DNA of 64,000 nt from CAVSRC01 sp963732845. Its GTDB lineage: Bacteria; Pseudomonadota; Alphaproteobacteria; Rhizobiales; Kaistiaceae. Below are positions 16,145-24,263 of this stretch, piece after piece. Positions within the stretch are counted from its first letter, which is position 1, and each line of letters begins with the position of its first letter. The DNA lies in contig CAVTBE010000016.1 of the NCBI GenBank assembly GCA_963732845.1, positions 1 to 64,000 of the forward strand, in the 5' to 3' direction. The notes under the pieces are model-generated. The model was not told where the DNA came from. It searched no databases and saw nothing but the letters and a program-made list of their open reading frames with translations. Position numbers and translations under genes: made by a program.

Positions 16145-18325
16145 CTAACCGCCGACGCGCGAGAAATCGGCGACGGCCAGCGTCGCCTGGCGCAGGCGGT
16201 CGAGCAACCTCAGGCGATTGGCGCGCACCTTGGGGTCCTTGGCGTTGACCATGACCTTGTCGAAGAAGGCATCGACCGCGGGCCTGAGGCGTGCCAGGGC
16301 CGTCATCGCCGCCTGGAAGTCCTCGATCTCGACCGCCGCCCTGGCCTCGCTGCCCGATGAGGCGATCGCCTCGAACAGCGTTCGCTCCTCCGGCTCGACA
16401 ACGAGTTCCGCCTCGACCTTGCCGCTGTAGCGTTCGCCCGATTTGCGCTCCTCGTCGCGCAGGATGTTGGCGGCGCGGCGATAGCCGGCCAGCAGGTTGG
16501 CGCCGTCGTCGCTGTCGAGGAAGGCGGCGAGCGCATCGATGCGGCGCACGATCATGACCAGATCGTCCTGGTCGCCCAGCGCGAAGACGGCGTCGACGAG
16601 GTCGTGGCGGGCGCCCTGCTCGCGCAGCTGGACCTTGAGGCGATCGGCGAAGAAGGCAAGCAGGTCGGTGAGCACCGCTTCGTGCACGAAGAAGCCGGCG
16701 GCGGTGTCGCTGCCCGCGGCGGCGTTGGCGCGGATCGATGCGGCGACGGTTTCCGCATGACTGGCGAAGATCTGAAGCAGGCGCATGCGGATGCCGTGCT
16801 GGAGGACGAGCCGGATGATGCCGAGCGCGGCGCGGCGGAGCGCATAAGGGTCCTTCGAGCCGGTCGGCTTCTCGTCGACCGCCCAGAAACCGACAAGCGT
16901 ATCGAGCTTGTCGGCAAGCGCGACGGTGATGGCGACCGGGTCGGTCGGCACGCGGTCGGACGGCCCGACCGGGCGGTAGTGATCCTCGATGGCGGTCGCC
17001 ACCGACAGGTCCTCGCCCGCTGCAGCGGCGTAGTAGCGCCCCATGAGGCCCTGCAGCTCGGGGAACTCGCCGACCATCTCGGTGACCAGATCCGCCTTGG
17101 CGAGCGTGGCGGCGCGCTCGGCAAGATCGCCGTCGGCCGGCACGAGGGGCGCGATCTCGCGCGCCAGCCGGGCGAGGCGCTTGACGCGCTCACCCTGCGT
17201 GCCGAGCTTCTCGTGGAAGACGATGGTATCGAGCTTGGGCAGACGCGCGTCGAGCTTGGTCTTGAGGTCGGTCTCCCAGAAATAGCGGGCGTCCGACAGG
17301 CGGGCGCGAATGACGCGCTCATTGCCGGCGACGATCGCCTTGCCGCCGTCGCTGGCCGCGATATTGGCGACCAGGACGAAGCGGTTGGCGAGCGTGCGGC
17401 GGCGCACCGCCATGCGCCGGGCGATCTCGTTGGTGGCGGTGACGCCGCGATTGAGCACGAAGCATTTCTGGTTGGCGCGGATGGTGGTGCGGATGACCTC
17501 GGGCGGGATATCGAGAAACGCCTCGTCGAAGCTGCCGATCAGGACCACCGGCCATTCGACCAGACCGGCAACCTCTTCCAGCAGCGCCTCGTCCTCGACC
17601 AGTTCGAGGCCGAGCGCCAGCGCCTGATTGCGCGCATCGGCGAGGATCATCTCCTTGCGCCGGTCGGCATCGAGGATGACCTTGGCGCGCTCCAGCCTGG
17701 TGACATAGTCGTCGAAGCGCCTCACCTGGATCGGTTCGGGCGCCATGAAGCGATGGCCGTAGGTGGTGTCGCCCGATTGCAGCCCGTCGACGGCGAAGGG
17801 CACGATCTCGGTGTCCGAAGTCTCGGGGCCGAAGACGCAGAGGATGGAATGCAGCGGCCGCACCCAGGTGGGACTGCCGGCGCCGGCCGAGCTGGCGCCC
17901 CAGCGCATGGACTTCGGCCAGGGGAATGACCGCAGGATGCCGGGCATGAATTCGGCGATGACCTCCGGCGCCGGGCGGCCGGGCTTGTCGATCACGGCGA
18001 CGTAGAAATCGCCCTTCTTGTCCTGCTGGACCGTCGCCTGTTCGATGGAATCGAGACCGGCGCCCCTGAGGAAGCCCTCGATCGCCTTGTCGGGGGCGCC
18101 GACGCGGGGCCCCTTGCGCTCCTCGCGCTGGTCGGGCGAGCGGGCGGGAAGCCCATGGACCGTCAGCGCCAGGCGGCGCGGCGTGGCAAAGGCCTTGGCG
18201 CCCTCATAGACGAGGCCGGCATCGACCAGCGCGTCGGTGACCAGCTTGCGCAGGTCTTCCGCCGCCTTGCGCTGCATGCGGGCGGGGATTTCCTCGGAGA
18301 AGAGCTCGAGAAGAAGGTCAGGCAT
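16145..18325 (-). CDS. glyS: glycyl-tRNA synthetase beta subunit
   Basis: A 726-aa beta chain of the bacterial alpha2beta2 glycyl-tRNA synthetase, which charges tRNA-Gly with the GlyQ alpha chain. The N-terminus MPDLLLELFSEEIPAR is the family hallmark, followed by ATPRRLAL. A central HD-like region and a C-terminal DALR-type anticodon-binding domain (ending near DKVMVNAKDPKVRANRLRLL) are present. The ATG at 18325 is preceded by GGAGGAGGG. glyQ is not adjacent: a glycosyltransferase and a two-gene cassette separate them. The first 16 codons are also present as a second copy 121 bases upstream, whose mini-ORF overlaps this start by eight bases. Confidence 0.96.
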   Translation of the reverse strand: MPDLLLELFSEEIPARMQRKAAEDLRKLVTDALVDAGLVYEGAKAFATPRRLALTVHGLPARSPDQREERKGPRVGAPDKAIEGFLRGAGLDSIEQATVQQDKKGDFYVAVIDKPGRPAPEVIAEFMPGILRSFPWPKSMRWGASSAGAGSPTWVRPLHSILCVFGPETSDTEIVPFAVDGLQSGDTTYGHRFMAPEPIQVRRFDDYVTRLERAKVILDADRRKEMILADARNQALALGLELVEDEALLEEVAGLVEWPVVLIGSFDEAFLDIPPEVIRTTIRANQKCFVLNRGVTATNEIARRMAVRRRTLANRFVLVANIAASDGGKAIVAGNERVIRARLSDARYFWETDLKTKLDARLPKLDTIVFHEKLGTQGERVKRLARLAREIAPLVPADGDLAERAATLAKADLVTEMVGEFPELQGLMGRYYAAAAGEDLSVATAIEDHYRPVGPSDRVPTDPVAITVALADKLDTLVGFWAVDEKPTGSKDPYALRRAALGIIRLVLQHGIRMRLLQIFASHAETVAASIRANAAAGSDTAAGFFVHEAVLTDLLAFFADRLKVQLREQGARHDLVDAVFALGDQDDLVMIVRRIDALAAFLDSDDGANLLAGYRRAANILRDEERKSGERYSGKVEAELVVEPEERTLFEAIASSGSEARAAVEIEDFQAAMTALARLRPAVDAFFDKVMVNAKDPKVRANRLRLLDRLRQATLAVADFSRVGG

Positions 18326-18446
18326 GGGTGGCCCTCCTCCGCCCGCATGCTCCGGTCGGTCTGTCCGTCCTCGCGCCTGGGGCGCTGCGGGCGAACGGGC
18401 GGGCGGGGATTTCTTCGGAAAAAAGTTCAAGCAGAAGATCGGGCAT
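18318..18446 (-). pseudogene. duplicate of the glyS 5' end forming a 42-codon mini-ORF upstream of glyS
   Basis: The ATG at 18446 opens a frame whose first 16 residues, MPDLLLELFSEEIPAR, are identical to the glyS N-terminus. The remaining 26 residues are Arg/Pro-rich and unrelated to GlyS. The two 48-base copies differ at eight positions, all third-codon and synonymous; the last 15 bases are identical. The mini-ORF stop lies inside the glyS start (ATGCCTGA), which would allow termination-reinitiation coupling. No good Shine-Dalgarno sequence precedes 18446. It may be the displaced original glyS start after an insertion or recombination, or a translated leader. Confidence 0.7.
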
Positions 18447-18555
18447 GCGGAGATTCTTGCGTCGGACGGGAGGCGAAAGCGCCGGATTTCGGGCGCTTTC
18501 TACCACGCTTTGGCGCTTTTCCTAGCCCGCGCAAACGCGGACAATCGGCGCGCGC

Positions 18556-20127
18556 CTAGCCGGCGAATTCGTAGATGGTGAAGCTGTCCCAGGCACCGTG
18601 GACGACCGCCGCCGCCCGATAGTGCGCGGCGAGGTAATCCCGCGCCCGTTTCATGCGGTCGGGCAGCTCGGAGATGTGGCGGACGTCGGGATTGGCCAGG
18701 ACGATGAAGCGCGGATGAGCGGTAAGCGCTTCGCCGAGCGGGTCCGGCGACGGCGTCTGGAAGGCGGAGATGAGGTGGGTGGTGTGGAAATAGGGCGAGG
18801 GCGGCCGCGCGCCGAGGGCCGTGAACAGCTCCAGTCCGCGATTGAGCACCAGCAGCGTGTCGCCCTTCTTGAAGCCGAGATCGTGGAAGGCGGCGACCGC
18901 CCGGCCCGTCAGCACGCGATCGACGGTCAGCGGGTCACGCCCGAACAGCTCGCGATGCTGGGTGCCCATGAGGGTCGCCGCGCCCACCACGATGGACAGC
19001 CAGAAGGCGATCCTCTGGCGGGCGGGCGGCATGCGCAGCCCATAGCAGAAGAATGCCCCGGCAAGGATGATGAGCGGCGGAACGATGCCCATCAGGTAGT
19101 AGTCGCAGAGCAAGCGGCCGAAGACGGCGGCGGCGAGCGAAAAGACGAGCCAGGTCGCCGCGATTACCAGCAGTCGCGCCGGCACCGACTTGCGCACCAG
19201 TTCGAGGCGCAGCAGCGCGAAGATGGCGCCACCCCACAGGAAGATCACCAGGGCCGAGCGCAGGATGGAATTCACGAGCGCGCCGGGCAGCGTCAGATAG
19301 AACCCGAGCGCCGGCCCGTAGGCGGCGACGACCGCCGGGTCGAGACGCTGCAGCGCCAGAACGACGACGGCGTCGACCATCTCGCGGAAATGCCCGACCG
19401 CGACGAAATAAGCGGAGAAGGCAAGCACCGGCAGGGCGGCGCCAGCGACGAAGAGCGCCAGCATCTTCAGCCGCGAGCCGCGCACCCCATAGACGCCAAG
19501 CATGGCGAACGCGGCAGTCGCCTCGAAGATGGCGGTCTGCTTGATCATGCCGGCGGCGCCGATGGCGAGCCCGGCGAGGACGGCGGCGGTCAGCCGCCGA
19601 TGCAGCGTGGCGTCGTCGCCGGTCGCCGCCACCACCGCGGCGAAGCCGGCGATGATGAAGGGCAGCTGCAGCAGCATGTTGACGGCGGCGGTGCCGCCGA
19701 AGGCGAGCGTATAGACCGGATAAAGCGCCGCGCTCCACATCGCCAGGCGCTTGAGGCCGACGGAACGCAGCAGGACGAAAAGCGTCGAGGCGCCGGCCGC
19801 CACCACGACGATCTCCAACCCCTTGATGGTGGCGTAGGAGGCGCCGACGAGCGCCTGCATCAGCGCATAGATGAAGAAGACGCCCGGCGGCTTGATATCG
19901 AAGGCATCGACATAGGGCAGGCCGCCGTGCAGCCACTGGCCGGCGACGATCGCGAAGAAGAACTCGTCGCCATTGGCGATGCCGTAGAACGGCAGGCGGA
20001 CGGCGGCACTCCACAGAAGGATGAGGACGACGGGAAGGACGGCGGCAAGGGCGCGTTCGGGCCAGGCGGCGGCCGAGCCGCTCGTCCGTGGCGCGCCGGG
20101 CGCCGACCCGAAATTGGCGAGTGCCAT
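18556..20127 (-). CDS. GT39-like polyprenyl-phosphate-sugar glycosyltransferase (membrane)
   Basis: A 523-aa multi-pass membrane protein of the PMT/ArnT-like GT-C fold. The first luminal loop shows the typical acidic motif and substrate region (NGDEFFFAI, then GLPYVDAFDIKPPGVF), and ten or more hydrophobic segments follow. A soluble C-terminal region of about 130 residues ends in AWDSFTIYEFAG. Such enzymes transfer a sugar from a lipid-phosphate donor to a surface molecule in the periplasm; acceptor and sugar are unknown. I chose the ATG at 20127; a TTG 13 codons earlier is possible. It lies between glyQ and glyS on the same strand. Confidence 0.78.
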   Translation of the reverse strand: MALANFGSAPGAPRTSGSAAAWPERALAAVLPVVLILLWSAAVRLPFYGIANGDEFFFAIVAGQWLHGGLPYVDAFDIKPPGVFFIYALMQALVGASYATIKGLEIVVVAAGASTLFVLLRSVGLKRLAMWSAALYPVYTLAFGGTAAVNMLLQLPFIIAGFAAVVAATGDDATLHRRLTAAVLAGLAIGAAGMIKQTAIFEATAAFAMLGVYGVRGSRLKMLALFVAGAALPVLAFSAYFVAVGHFREMVDAVVVLALQRLDPAVVAAYGPALGFYLTLPGALVNSILRSALVIFLWGGAIFALLRLELVRKSVPARLLVIAATWLVFSLAAAVFGRLLCDYYLMGIVPPLIILAGAFFCYGLRMPPARQRIAFWLSIVVGAATLMGTQHRELFGRDPLTVDRVLTGRAVAAFHDLGFKKGDTLLVLNRGLELFTALGARPPSPYFHTTHLISAFQTPSPDPLGEALTAHPRFIVLANPDVRHISELPDRMKRARDYLAAHYRAAAVVHGAWDSFTIYEFAG

Positions 20128-20217
20128 GCCGTACCCCGCGGATTGCCTCCCCTCACGGGTAGGCAATTGCGGTTACGGCGGCGTTAAGACCGTCCAGGGA
20201 ATGCGGGCTAAACGGCT

Positions 20218-20296
20218 CCGCCGCCCGCCGTCTGCAGCCAGGCGGCACCGCACGCCTTGGCCAGATCGCGGACACGCAGGATGTGGCTCTGGCGCT
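20218..20296. repeat. direct repeat copy 1: displaced copy of the glyQ 3' end
   Basis: 79 bases matching 21350-21428 with two mismatches. Read on the minus strand it encodes the GlyQ C-terminus (ILRVRDLAKACGAAWLQT, then AGGG) and would end AV-stop at 20208. There is no glyQ body attached; the match stops at the promoter of the DUF433 gene. Together with the second copy it frames the cassette at a period of 1,132 bases. Confidence 0.92.
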
Positions 20297-20301
20297 TGAT
20301 A

Positions 20302-20330
20302 TTACATTTAGGTATTTTAGGTCCTATCCT
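20302..20330 (+). promoter_or_regulatory. promoter of the DUF433/DUF5615 cassette with candidate operator repeats
   Basis: An AT-rich island in high-GC DNA. TTACAT and TATCCT are 17 bases apart, fitting -35/-10 boxes. TTTAGG occurs twice between them, and TAGG-N6-CCTA overlaps the -10 box. AGGAG follows, nine bases before the ATG at 20352. The repeats are suited to autorepression by the antitoxin, which is inferred. Confidence 0.5.
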
Positions 20331-20351
20331 AGTTCATAGGAGAACACATCC

Positions 20352-20990
20352 ATGCGGCAGCTCGTTTCGCGCCCATCTGAGGTCGTTGCGAATGTTCGTC
20401 GTTTTGCCGACGAACTCCCCGGGAGCCCGGGCCTTCAGGCGACCCTCGGTTACGTCCATGCCTGGTACGCGCTGCAACTCGATGGCGGCCAGTGGATCTT
20501 TGCGCCGTCGAAATTCGTCGGCTATCGCGACAATGCGGCGAAGCTGTATCTCGGCACCTCCCGCAAGGTGCCGGACGGTGGCCGTTCCGAACAGACGCTG
20601 CGCCGCATGTTTGCAGAGACCGATCTGGACAGCGGTCAAGGGCGCATGCTGATGGCAGCGCTCATCGATTATCTTGCGGAACATGGCCGCTCGCCGCGGC
20701 GGCGGGTCCGCATCTCCGTCGTTTCGGAGGATGCGGGCGACGCGCCCATGCGGATGCCGTCGGAGTCGGCTCTGCTGTCGCGCATCTTGACGATCCCGGA
20801 GGTCTGCGGCGGGCGGCCCTGCCTCAAGGGCACGCGCATGCGTGTGTCGGATGTCGTCGACATGCTCGCAGCTGGCGCCACACGTAACGAGATCCTCGAG
20901 GACTTCCCCTATCTCACCGACGAGGACTTGTCGGCCGCCCTCGCCTATGCCGCGCGCGCGGCCGATCACCGCGTCGTCCGCGCGGCATGA
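20352..20990 (+). CDS. DUF433 antitoxin-like protein with an extra N-terminal domain
   Basis: A 212-aa protein. The C-terminal 70 residues are a DUF433 domain (ILTIPEVCGGRPCLKGTRM, DVVDMLAAGATRNEI, a helix with DEDLSAAL), a compact helix-turn-helix-type fold found in predicted antitoxins. DUF433 proteins are usually about 75-110 aa. Here about 135 residues precede the domain, with a Trp/Phe-rich patch (HAWYALQLDGGQWIFAPSKF near 36-55) that I cannot assign. The gene faces opposite to its neighbours and is followed after six bases by a DUF5615 gene, the usual partner. Role inferred: neutralise the partner and repress the cassette promoter. Confidence 0.82.
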   Translation: MRQLVSRPSEVVANVRRFADELPGSPGLQATLGYVHAWYALQLDGGQWIFAPSKFVGYRDNAAKLYLGTSRKVPDGGRSEQTLRRMFAETDLDSGQGRMLMAALIDYLAEHGRSPRRRVRISVVSEDAGDAPMRMPSESALLSRILTIPEVCGGRPCLKGTRMRVSDVVDMLAAGATRNEILEDFPYLTDEDLSAALAYAARAADHRVVRAA

Positions 20991-20996
20991 TCGGCA

Positions 20997-21326
20997 GTGC
21001 GTTTCCTCATCGACGCCCAGCTACCGCCCTCTCTGGCCGAGCGGCTGCGCGAGGCCGGCCACGAGGCCGAACACATCAACCTGATCGGCCTCGGAGCGGC
21101 GAGCGACCGGCGCATCTGGACTTATGCTCGATCAAAGGGCGCCGTGATCATCACCAAGGACCAGGACCTTGCCGACCTCGCCCGCAGCGACCGGCGGGGA
21201 GCGGCTGTCGTCTGGATCAGGATCGGCAACACAACGAGCCGGGCGCTCTGGCGCGCGTTCGAACCCGTTCTCGCTGAAATACTCGACGGTCTCGGACGCG
21301 GCGAGAAGCTGATCGAAGTCGCCTGA
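20997..21326 (+). CDS. DUF5615 PIN-like protein, probable toxin
   Basis: A 109-aa protein of the DUF5615 PIN-like family, predicted ribonuclease toxins paired with DUF433. The N-terminus MRFLIDAQLPPSLAERLREA has the first acidic residue (D6). AEHINLIG and VIITKDQDLADLA supply further conserved acidic residues, in the order expected for this group. The GTG start is six bases after the antitoxin stop, with the ribosome site inside the antitoxin 3' end, so the two are coupled. It lies 16 bases from the convergent glyQ stop. Toxicity and RNA target are untested. Confidence 0.85.
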   Translation: MRFLIDAQLPPSLAERLREAGHEAEHINLIGLGAASDRRIWTYARSKGAVIITKDQDLADLARSDRRGAAVVWIRIGNTTSRALWRAFEPVLAEILDGLGRGEKLIEVA

Positions 21327-21342
21327 GACTATCCGGCGCCGA

Positions 21343-22266
21343 TCAAGCCCCGCCGCCCGCCGTCTGCAGCCAGGCGGCACCGCAGGCCTTGGCCAGATCG
21401 CGGACACGCAGGATGTAGCTCTGGCGCTCGGTCACCGAGATGACGCCGCGCGCATCGAGCAGGTTGAAGGCGTGGCTCGCCTTGATGCACTGGTCGTAGG
21501 CGGGCAACGCCATCAGGTGTTTGTCGATGCGCTTGCCGTCCGCCAGATACTTGCGGCAGGCGGCCTCGGCCATGCGGAACTGCTCGAAGAGCATGTCGGT
21601 GTCGGCATATTCGAAATTGTGGCGCGAATATTCCTGCTCGGCCTGCAGGAAGATGTCGCCATAGGTGACCTTCTCGTCGCCCTCACGGCCGTTGAAGTTC
21701 AGGTCGTAGACGTTGTCGATGCCCTGGATGTACATGGCCAGCCGTTCCAGCCCGTAGGTCAGCTCGCCCGAGACCGGTGAGCACTCGAAGCCGGCGACCT
21801 GCTGGAAATAGGTGAACTGCGACACTTCCATGCCGTCGCACCAGCATTCCCAGCCGAGCCCCCAGGCACCGAGCGTCGGGCTCTCCCAGTCGTCCTCGAC
21901 GAAGCGCACGTCGTGCAGCGCCATGTCGAGGCCGATGGCCTCCAGCGACTTCAGATAGAGGTCTTGCAGGTCGTCGGGCGACGGCTTGAGGATGACCTGG
22001 AACTGGTAATAGTGCTGCAGCCGGTTGGGGTTCTCGCCATAGCGGCCGTCCTTCGGCCGGCGCGAGGGCTGGACATAGGCCGCCTTCCACGGACGCGGCC
22101 CGAGCGAGCGCAGGGTGGTCGCCGGGTGGAAGGTGCCGGCCCCGACTTCCATGTCGTAGGGCTGCAGGACGGCGCAGCCATAGTCCGCCCAGTAGCGCTC
22201 GAGGGTGAGGATCAGGCCCTGGAAGGAGCGTTCCGGGCGCATATGGGCGGGGATGTCGTCGGTCAC
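21343..22266 (-). CDS. glyQ: glycyl-tRNA synthetase alpha subunit
   Basis: A 307-aa class II synthetase catalytic chain; it activates glycine and partners GlyS. Family features are FQGLILTLERYWADYGCAVL, the MEVGAGTFHPATTLR stretch with motif-2-like residues, and the WECWCDGMEVSQFTYFQQ segment. The C-terminal 26 codons fall in the 79-bp repeat shared with 20218-20296. The current end reads AGGGA-stop; the displaced copy reads AGGGAV-stop with one Tyr-to-His change. This shows that the terminus was rebuilt or duplicated when the cassette arrived. Confidence 0.96.
   Translation of the reverse strand: MTDDIPAHMRPERSFQGLILTLERYWADYGCAVLQPYDMEVGAGTFHPATTLRSLGPRPWKAAYVQPSRRPKDGRYGENPNRLQHYYQFQVILKPSPDDLQDLYLKSLEAIGLDMALHDVRFVEDDWESPTLGAWGLGWECWCDGMEVSQFTYFQQVAGFECSPVSGELTYGLERLAMYIQGIDNVYDLNFNGREGDEKVTYGDIFLQAEQEYSRHNFEYADTDMLFEQFRMAEAACRKYLADGKRIDKHLMALPAYDQCIKASHAFNLLDARGVISVTERQSYILRVRDLAKACGAAWLQTAGGGA
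21350..21428. repeat. direct repeat copy 2: current 3' end of glyQ
   Basis: The functional partner of 20218-20296, 77 of 79 bases identical. It contains the last codons of glyQ up to the final glycines. The DUF433/DUF5615 cassette lies between the two copies. Confidence 0.92.
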
Positions 22267-22357
22267 GGGCGGCGTCCTGGGAGGAAACGATGCCGCGCGA
22301 AAGGCGGCGCGCCACCTTTTAAACGGCGCACCTCAAGCGTCAAGCGACGGCCGCGGG

Positions 22358-22573
22358 TCAGCCTTTGGGCGGGCGATAGACGCCGGTCACCGGGTCCTTC
22401 TCCAGCGTCAACTGGCTGGGCACCTGCGTGGCCCGCTCGGCCTGTCGGGCCGGTTCGGCCTGCTTGCGCTCGCTGCGGAAGACCGCCTTCACCTGGGCGA
22501 TGCGTCGCCGCACCCGCCACCACAGGTACAGGACGATGACAAAGAGGATGGCAATGAGTTCGAGGCGGCCCAT
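22358..22573 (-). CDS. small single-pass membrane protein
   Basis: A 71-aa protein with one hydrophobic segment (about residues 4-20, LELIAILFVIVLYLWW) followed by a basic, Arg/Gln-rich cytoplasmic tail ending in DPVTGVYRPPKG. I do not know a function. It starts ten bases after the stop of the S49 protease on the same strand and precedes glyQ in this orientation only by position, not transcription order: the order is DUF2007, methyltransferase, protease, this gene. It may assist the membrane protease. Confidence 0.72.
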   Translation of the reverse strand: MGRLELIAILFVIVLYLWWRVRRRIAQVKAVFRSERKQAEPARQAERATQVPSQLTLEKDPVTGVYRPPKG

Positions 22574-22582
22574 TGGGAAATC

Positions 22583-23428
22583 CTAAAGCCCGAAGCGGTT
22601 CCAGGCCAAATGCTCGTCCACGATGGCGGCAACACGCTCGACAAAGCTCAAGGCAAGGCGGTCGCCGCCGAGGCCGAGGCGGCGGCGCAGCATGCTGCGT
22701 TCGGTCGGGATCACCTTCAGCCGCACCTTGTCGCCGTAGGCTTCGCGCAGAACGGACCTGAGGTCGCCGGTGCGATCGGCAAGCCCCAGCGCCACCGCTT
22801 TTGCGCCGGACCAGAAGGCGCCGGAGAAGAGCTCGGGATCGTCGGCGAGCTTGGCTCCGCGCCGTTCCTTGACCAAGCCGATGAAGGCGGCGTGGACATC
22901 CTCCTGGATGGCGCGCAGGCGCTCGACGTCCTCCTCGCGTTCGGGGCGGAAGGGGTCGAGCATGGCCTTGCTCTTGCCGGCGGTGTGAACGCGGCGCTCG
23001 ACGCCGATGCGCTCGATCAGGCCGGTGAAGCCGAAGCCGGCGGAGACCACGCCGATGGAGCCGACGATCGAACTTTCGTCGACGACGATCTCATCGCCGG
23101 CGGCGGCGATCATGTAGCCGCCGGAAGCAGCGAGATCCTCGACGGCGACGATCACCTTCTTGCCCTTGTCCTCGGCGAGAAACCGGATGAGCCGGAAAAT
23201 GAGGTGCGACTGGGCGGCGGCGCCGCCGGGCGAATTGACGATGAGCGCGACGGCGGGCGCCGACTTGACCGCGAAGGCGCGGGCGAGCGGCCCGGCCACG
23301 GCCTCCAGGGTCAGCCCCTGGCGCAACGGTCCGCCGCCGCCGATCATGCCAGCCAGGCGGACGACGGGAATGACCGGCTGGCCGCCACGAAAGCGCGCCG
23401 GGATCAGCGATTTCAGCGAGAACGTCAC
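22583..23428 (-). CDS. S49 family serine protease (SppA/SohB-like)
   Basis: A 281-aa single-unit S49 peptidase. It has the INSPGGAAAQSHLIF oxyanion segment (about 64-78), catalytic serine in LAASGGY (S102) and SIVGSIGV, and the catalytic lysine candidate in GKSKAMLDPF (K154). Short S49 proteins act in tetramer-like or octamer-like rings on signal peptides or membrane protein fragments. There is no obvious N-terminal membrane segment beyond a weak PVIPVVRLAG strand, so it may be peripheral. It is 16 bases downstream of the methyltransferase gene. Confidence 0.88.
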   Translation of the reverse strand: MTFSLKSLIPARFRGGQPVIPVVRLAGMIGGGGPLRQGLTLEAVAGPLARAFAVKSAPAVALIVNSPGGAAAQSHLIFRLIRFLAEDKGKKVIVAVEDLAASGGYMIAAAGDEIVVDESSIVGSIGVVSAGFGFTGLIERIGVERRVHTAGKSKAMLDPFRPEREEDVERLRAIQEDVHAAFIGLVKERRGAKLADDPELFSGAFWSGAKAVALGLADRTGDLRSVLREAYGDKVRLKVIPTERSMLRRRLGLGGDRLALSFVERVAAIVDEHLAWNRFGL

Positions 23429-23444
23429 GTCTTCACCTCACGCA

Positions 23445-24263
23445 TTACGCTTTGCGCCACGCCGGATGGGCTTCGGCCAAGCCGGCACCGTCGCGCAGGA
23501 TGCTCTCCACCGCAGACACATAGGCGCCGCCGGTGGCGCCGTGAAGGACAAGCGGGGGAAGAAGGCGCGTCGCGGCGCGGCTTGCCTTCGTCGCGCGGAC
23601 CAGAATCCGGTGGGCAGCATGATCGGCGCGCGGCTGGACGGGCAGGATATCGACCGCGCCGAAGCGGCTGCCGAGGGCCGCCAGCAGGGCGGCGATGCCA
23701 TCGGCGCGGAAGATGACGACGAGCCGTCCGCCGGGTTTCAGCACCGTGACGGCAGCGCGGAACCAGAGGTCGAGGCCGCCCTTGCCGAGCACATGCGCGG
23801 CGCTGCGTGCCGGGCCCGGCGGCGCGGTGGTGGTCGCCGGCACATGGAAGGGCGGATTGGTGAGCACCGCATCGGCCATGCCGCGGGCGAGGCCGGCCGC
23901 CGCGCGGTCGGCTTCGGCCGCCTCGACATCGACCGGCACGACGGAGACGCGCGCGGCGAAAGCCCGGTTGGCCGGCCGGCCGAGCGCGGCGCGGGCACAG
24001 GCAAGCGCATCGGCATCGCGTTCGGCAAGCACCACCCGCGCCGCCGCGCAGCGGGCCGCGGCGACCATGCCGGCAACGCCGGCGCCGGCGCCGAGATCGA
24101 CGATGGTGCCGGTGAAAGCCGGCGCCAGGGCAGCGCCGAGCAGCACCGCCTCCAGCCCGGAGCGGTGGTGGCCGTGGGTCGGCTGGACGGCCTCGACGCG
24201 GCCGCCGATGAAGGCATCGACGGTCACCGCCGGCCGGTCGGCTTCGGCAATGCCGGCGGTCAT
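23445..24263 (-). CDS. TrmN6-like tRNA1(Val) adenine-37 N6-methyltransferase
   Basis: A 272-aa SAM-dependent methyltransferase. The N-terminal QPTHGHHRSGLEAVLLGAAL and motif I VDLGAGAGVAGM are typical of the YfiC/TrmN6 group, and the catalytic NPPF tetrad of N6-adenine enzymes is present (LTNPPFHVP). The family methylates A37 of tRNA1(Val) in Escherichia coli; the exact target here is inferred. Its start overlaps the DUF2007 stop by four bases. Confidence 0.85.
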   Translation of the reverse strand: MTAGIAEADRPAVTVDAFIGGRVEAVQPTHGHHRSGLEAVLLGAALAPAFTGTIVDLGAGAGVAGMVAAARCAAARVVLAERDADALACARAALGRPANRAFAARVSVVPVDVEAAEADRAAAGLARGMADAVLTNPPFHVPATTTAPPGPARSAAHVLGKGGLDLWFRAAVTVLKPGGRLVVIFRADGIAALLAALGSRFGAVDILPVQPRADHAAHRILVRATKASRAATRLLPPLVLHGATGGAYVSAVESILRDGAGLAEAHPAWRKA

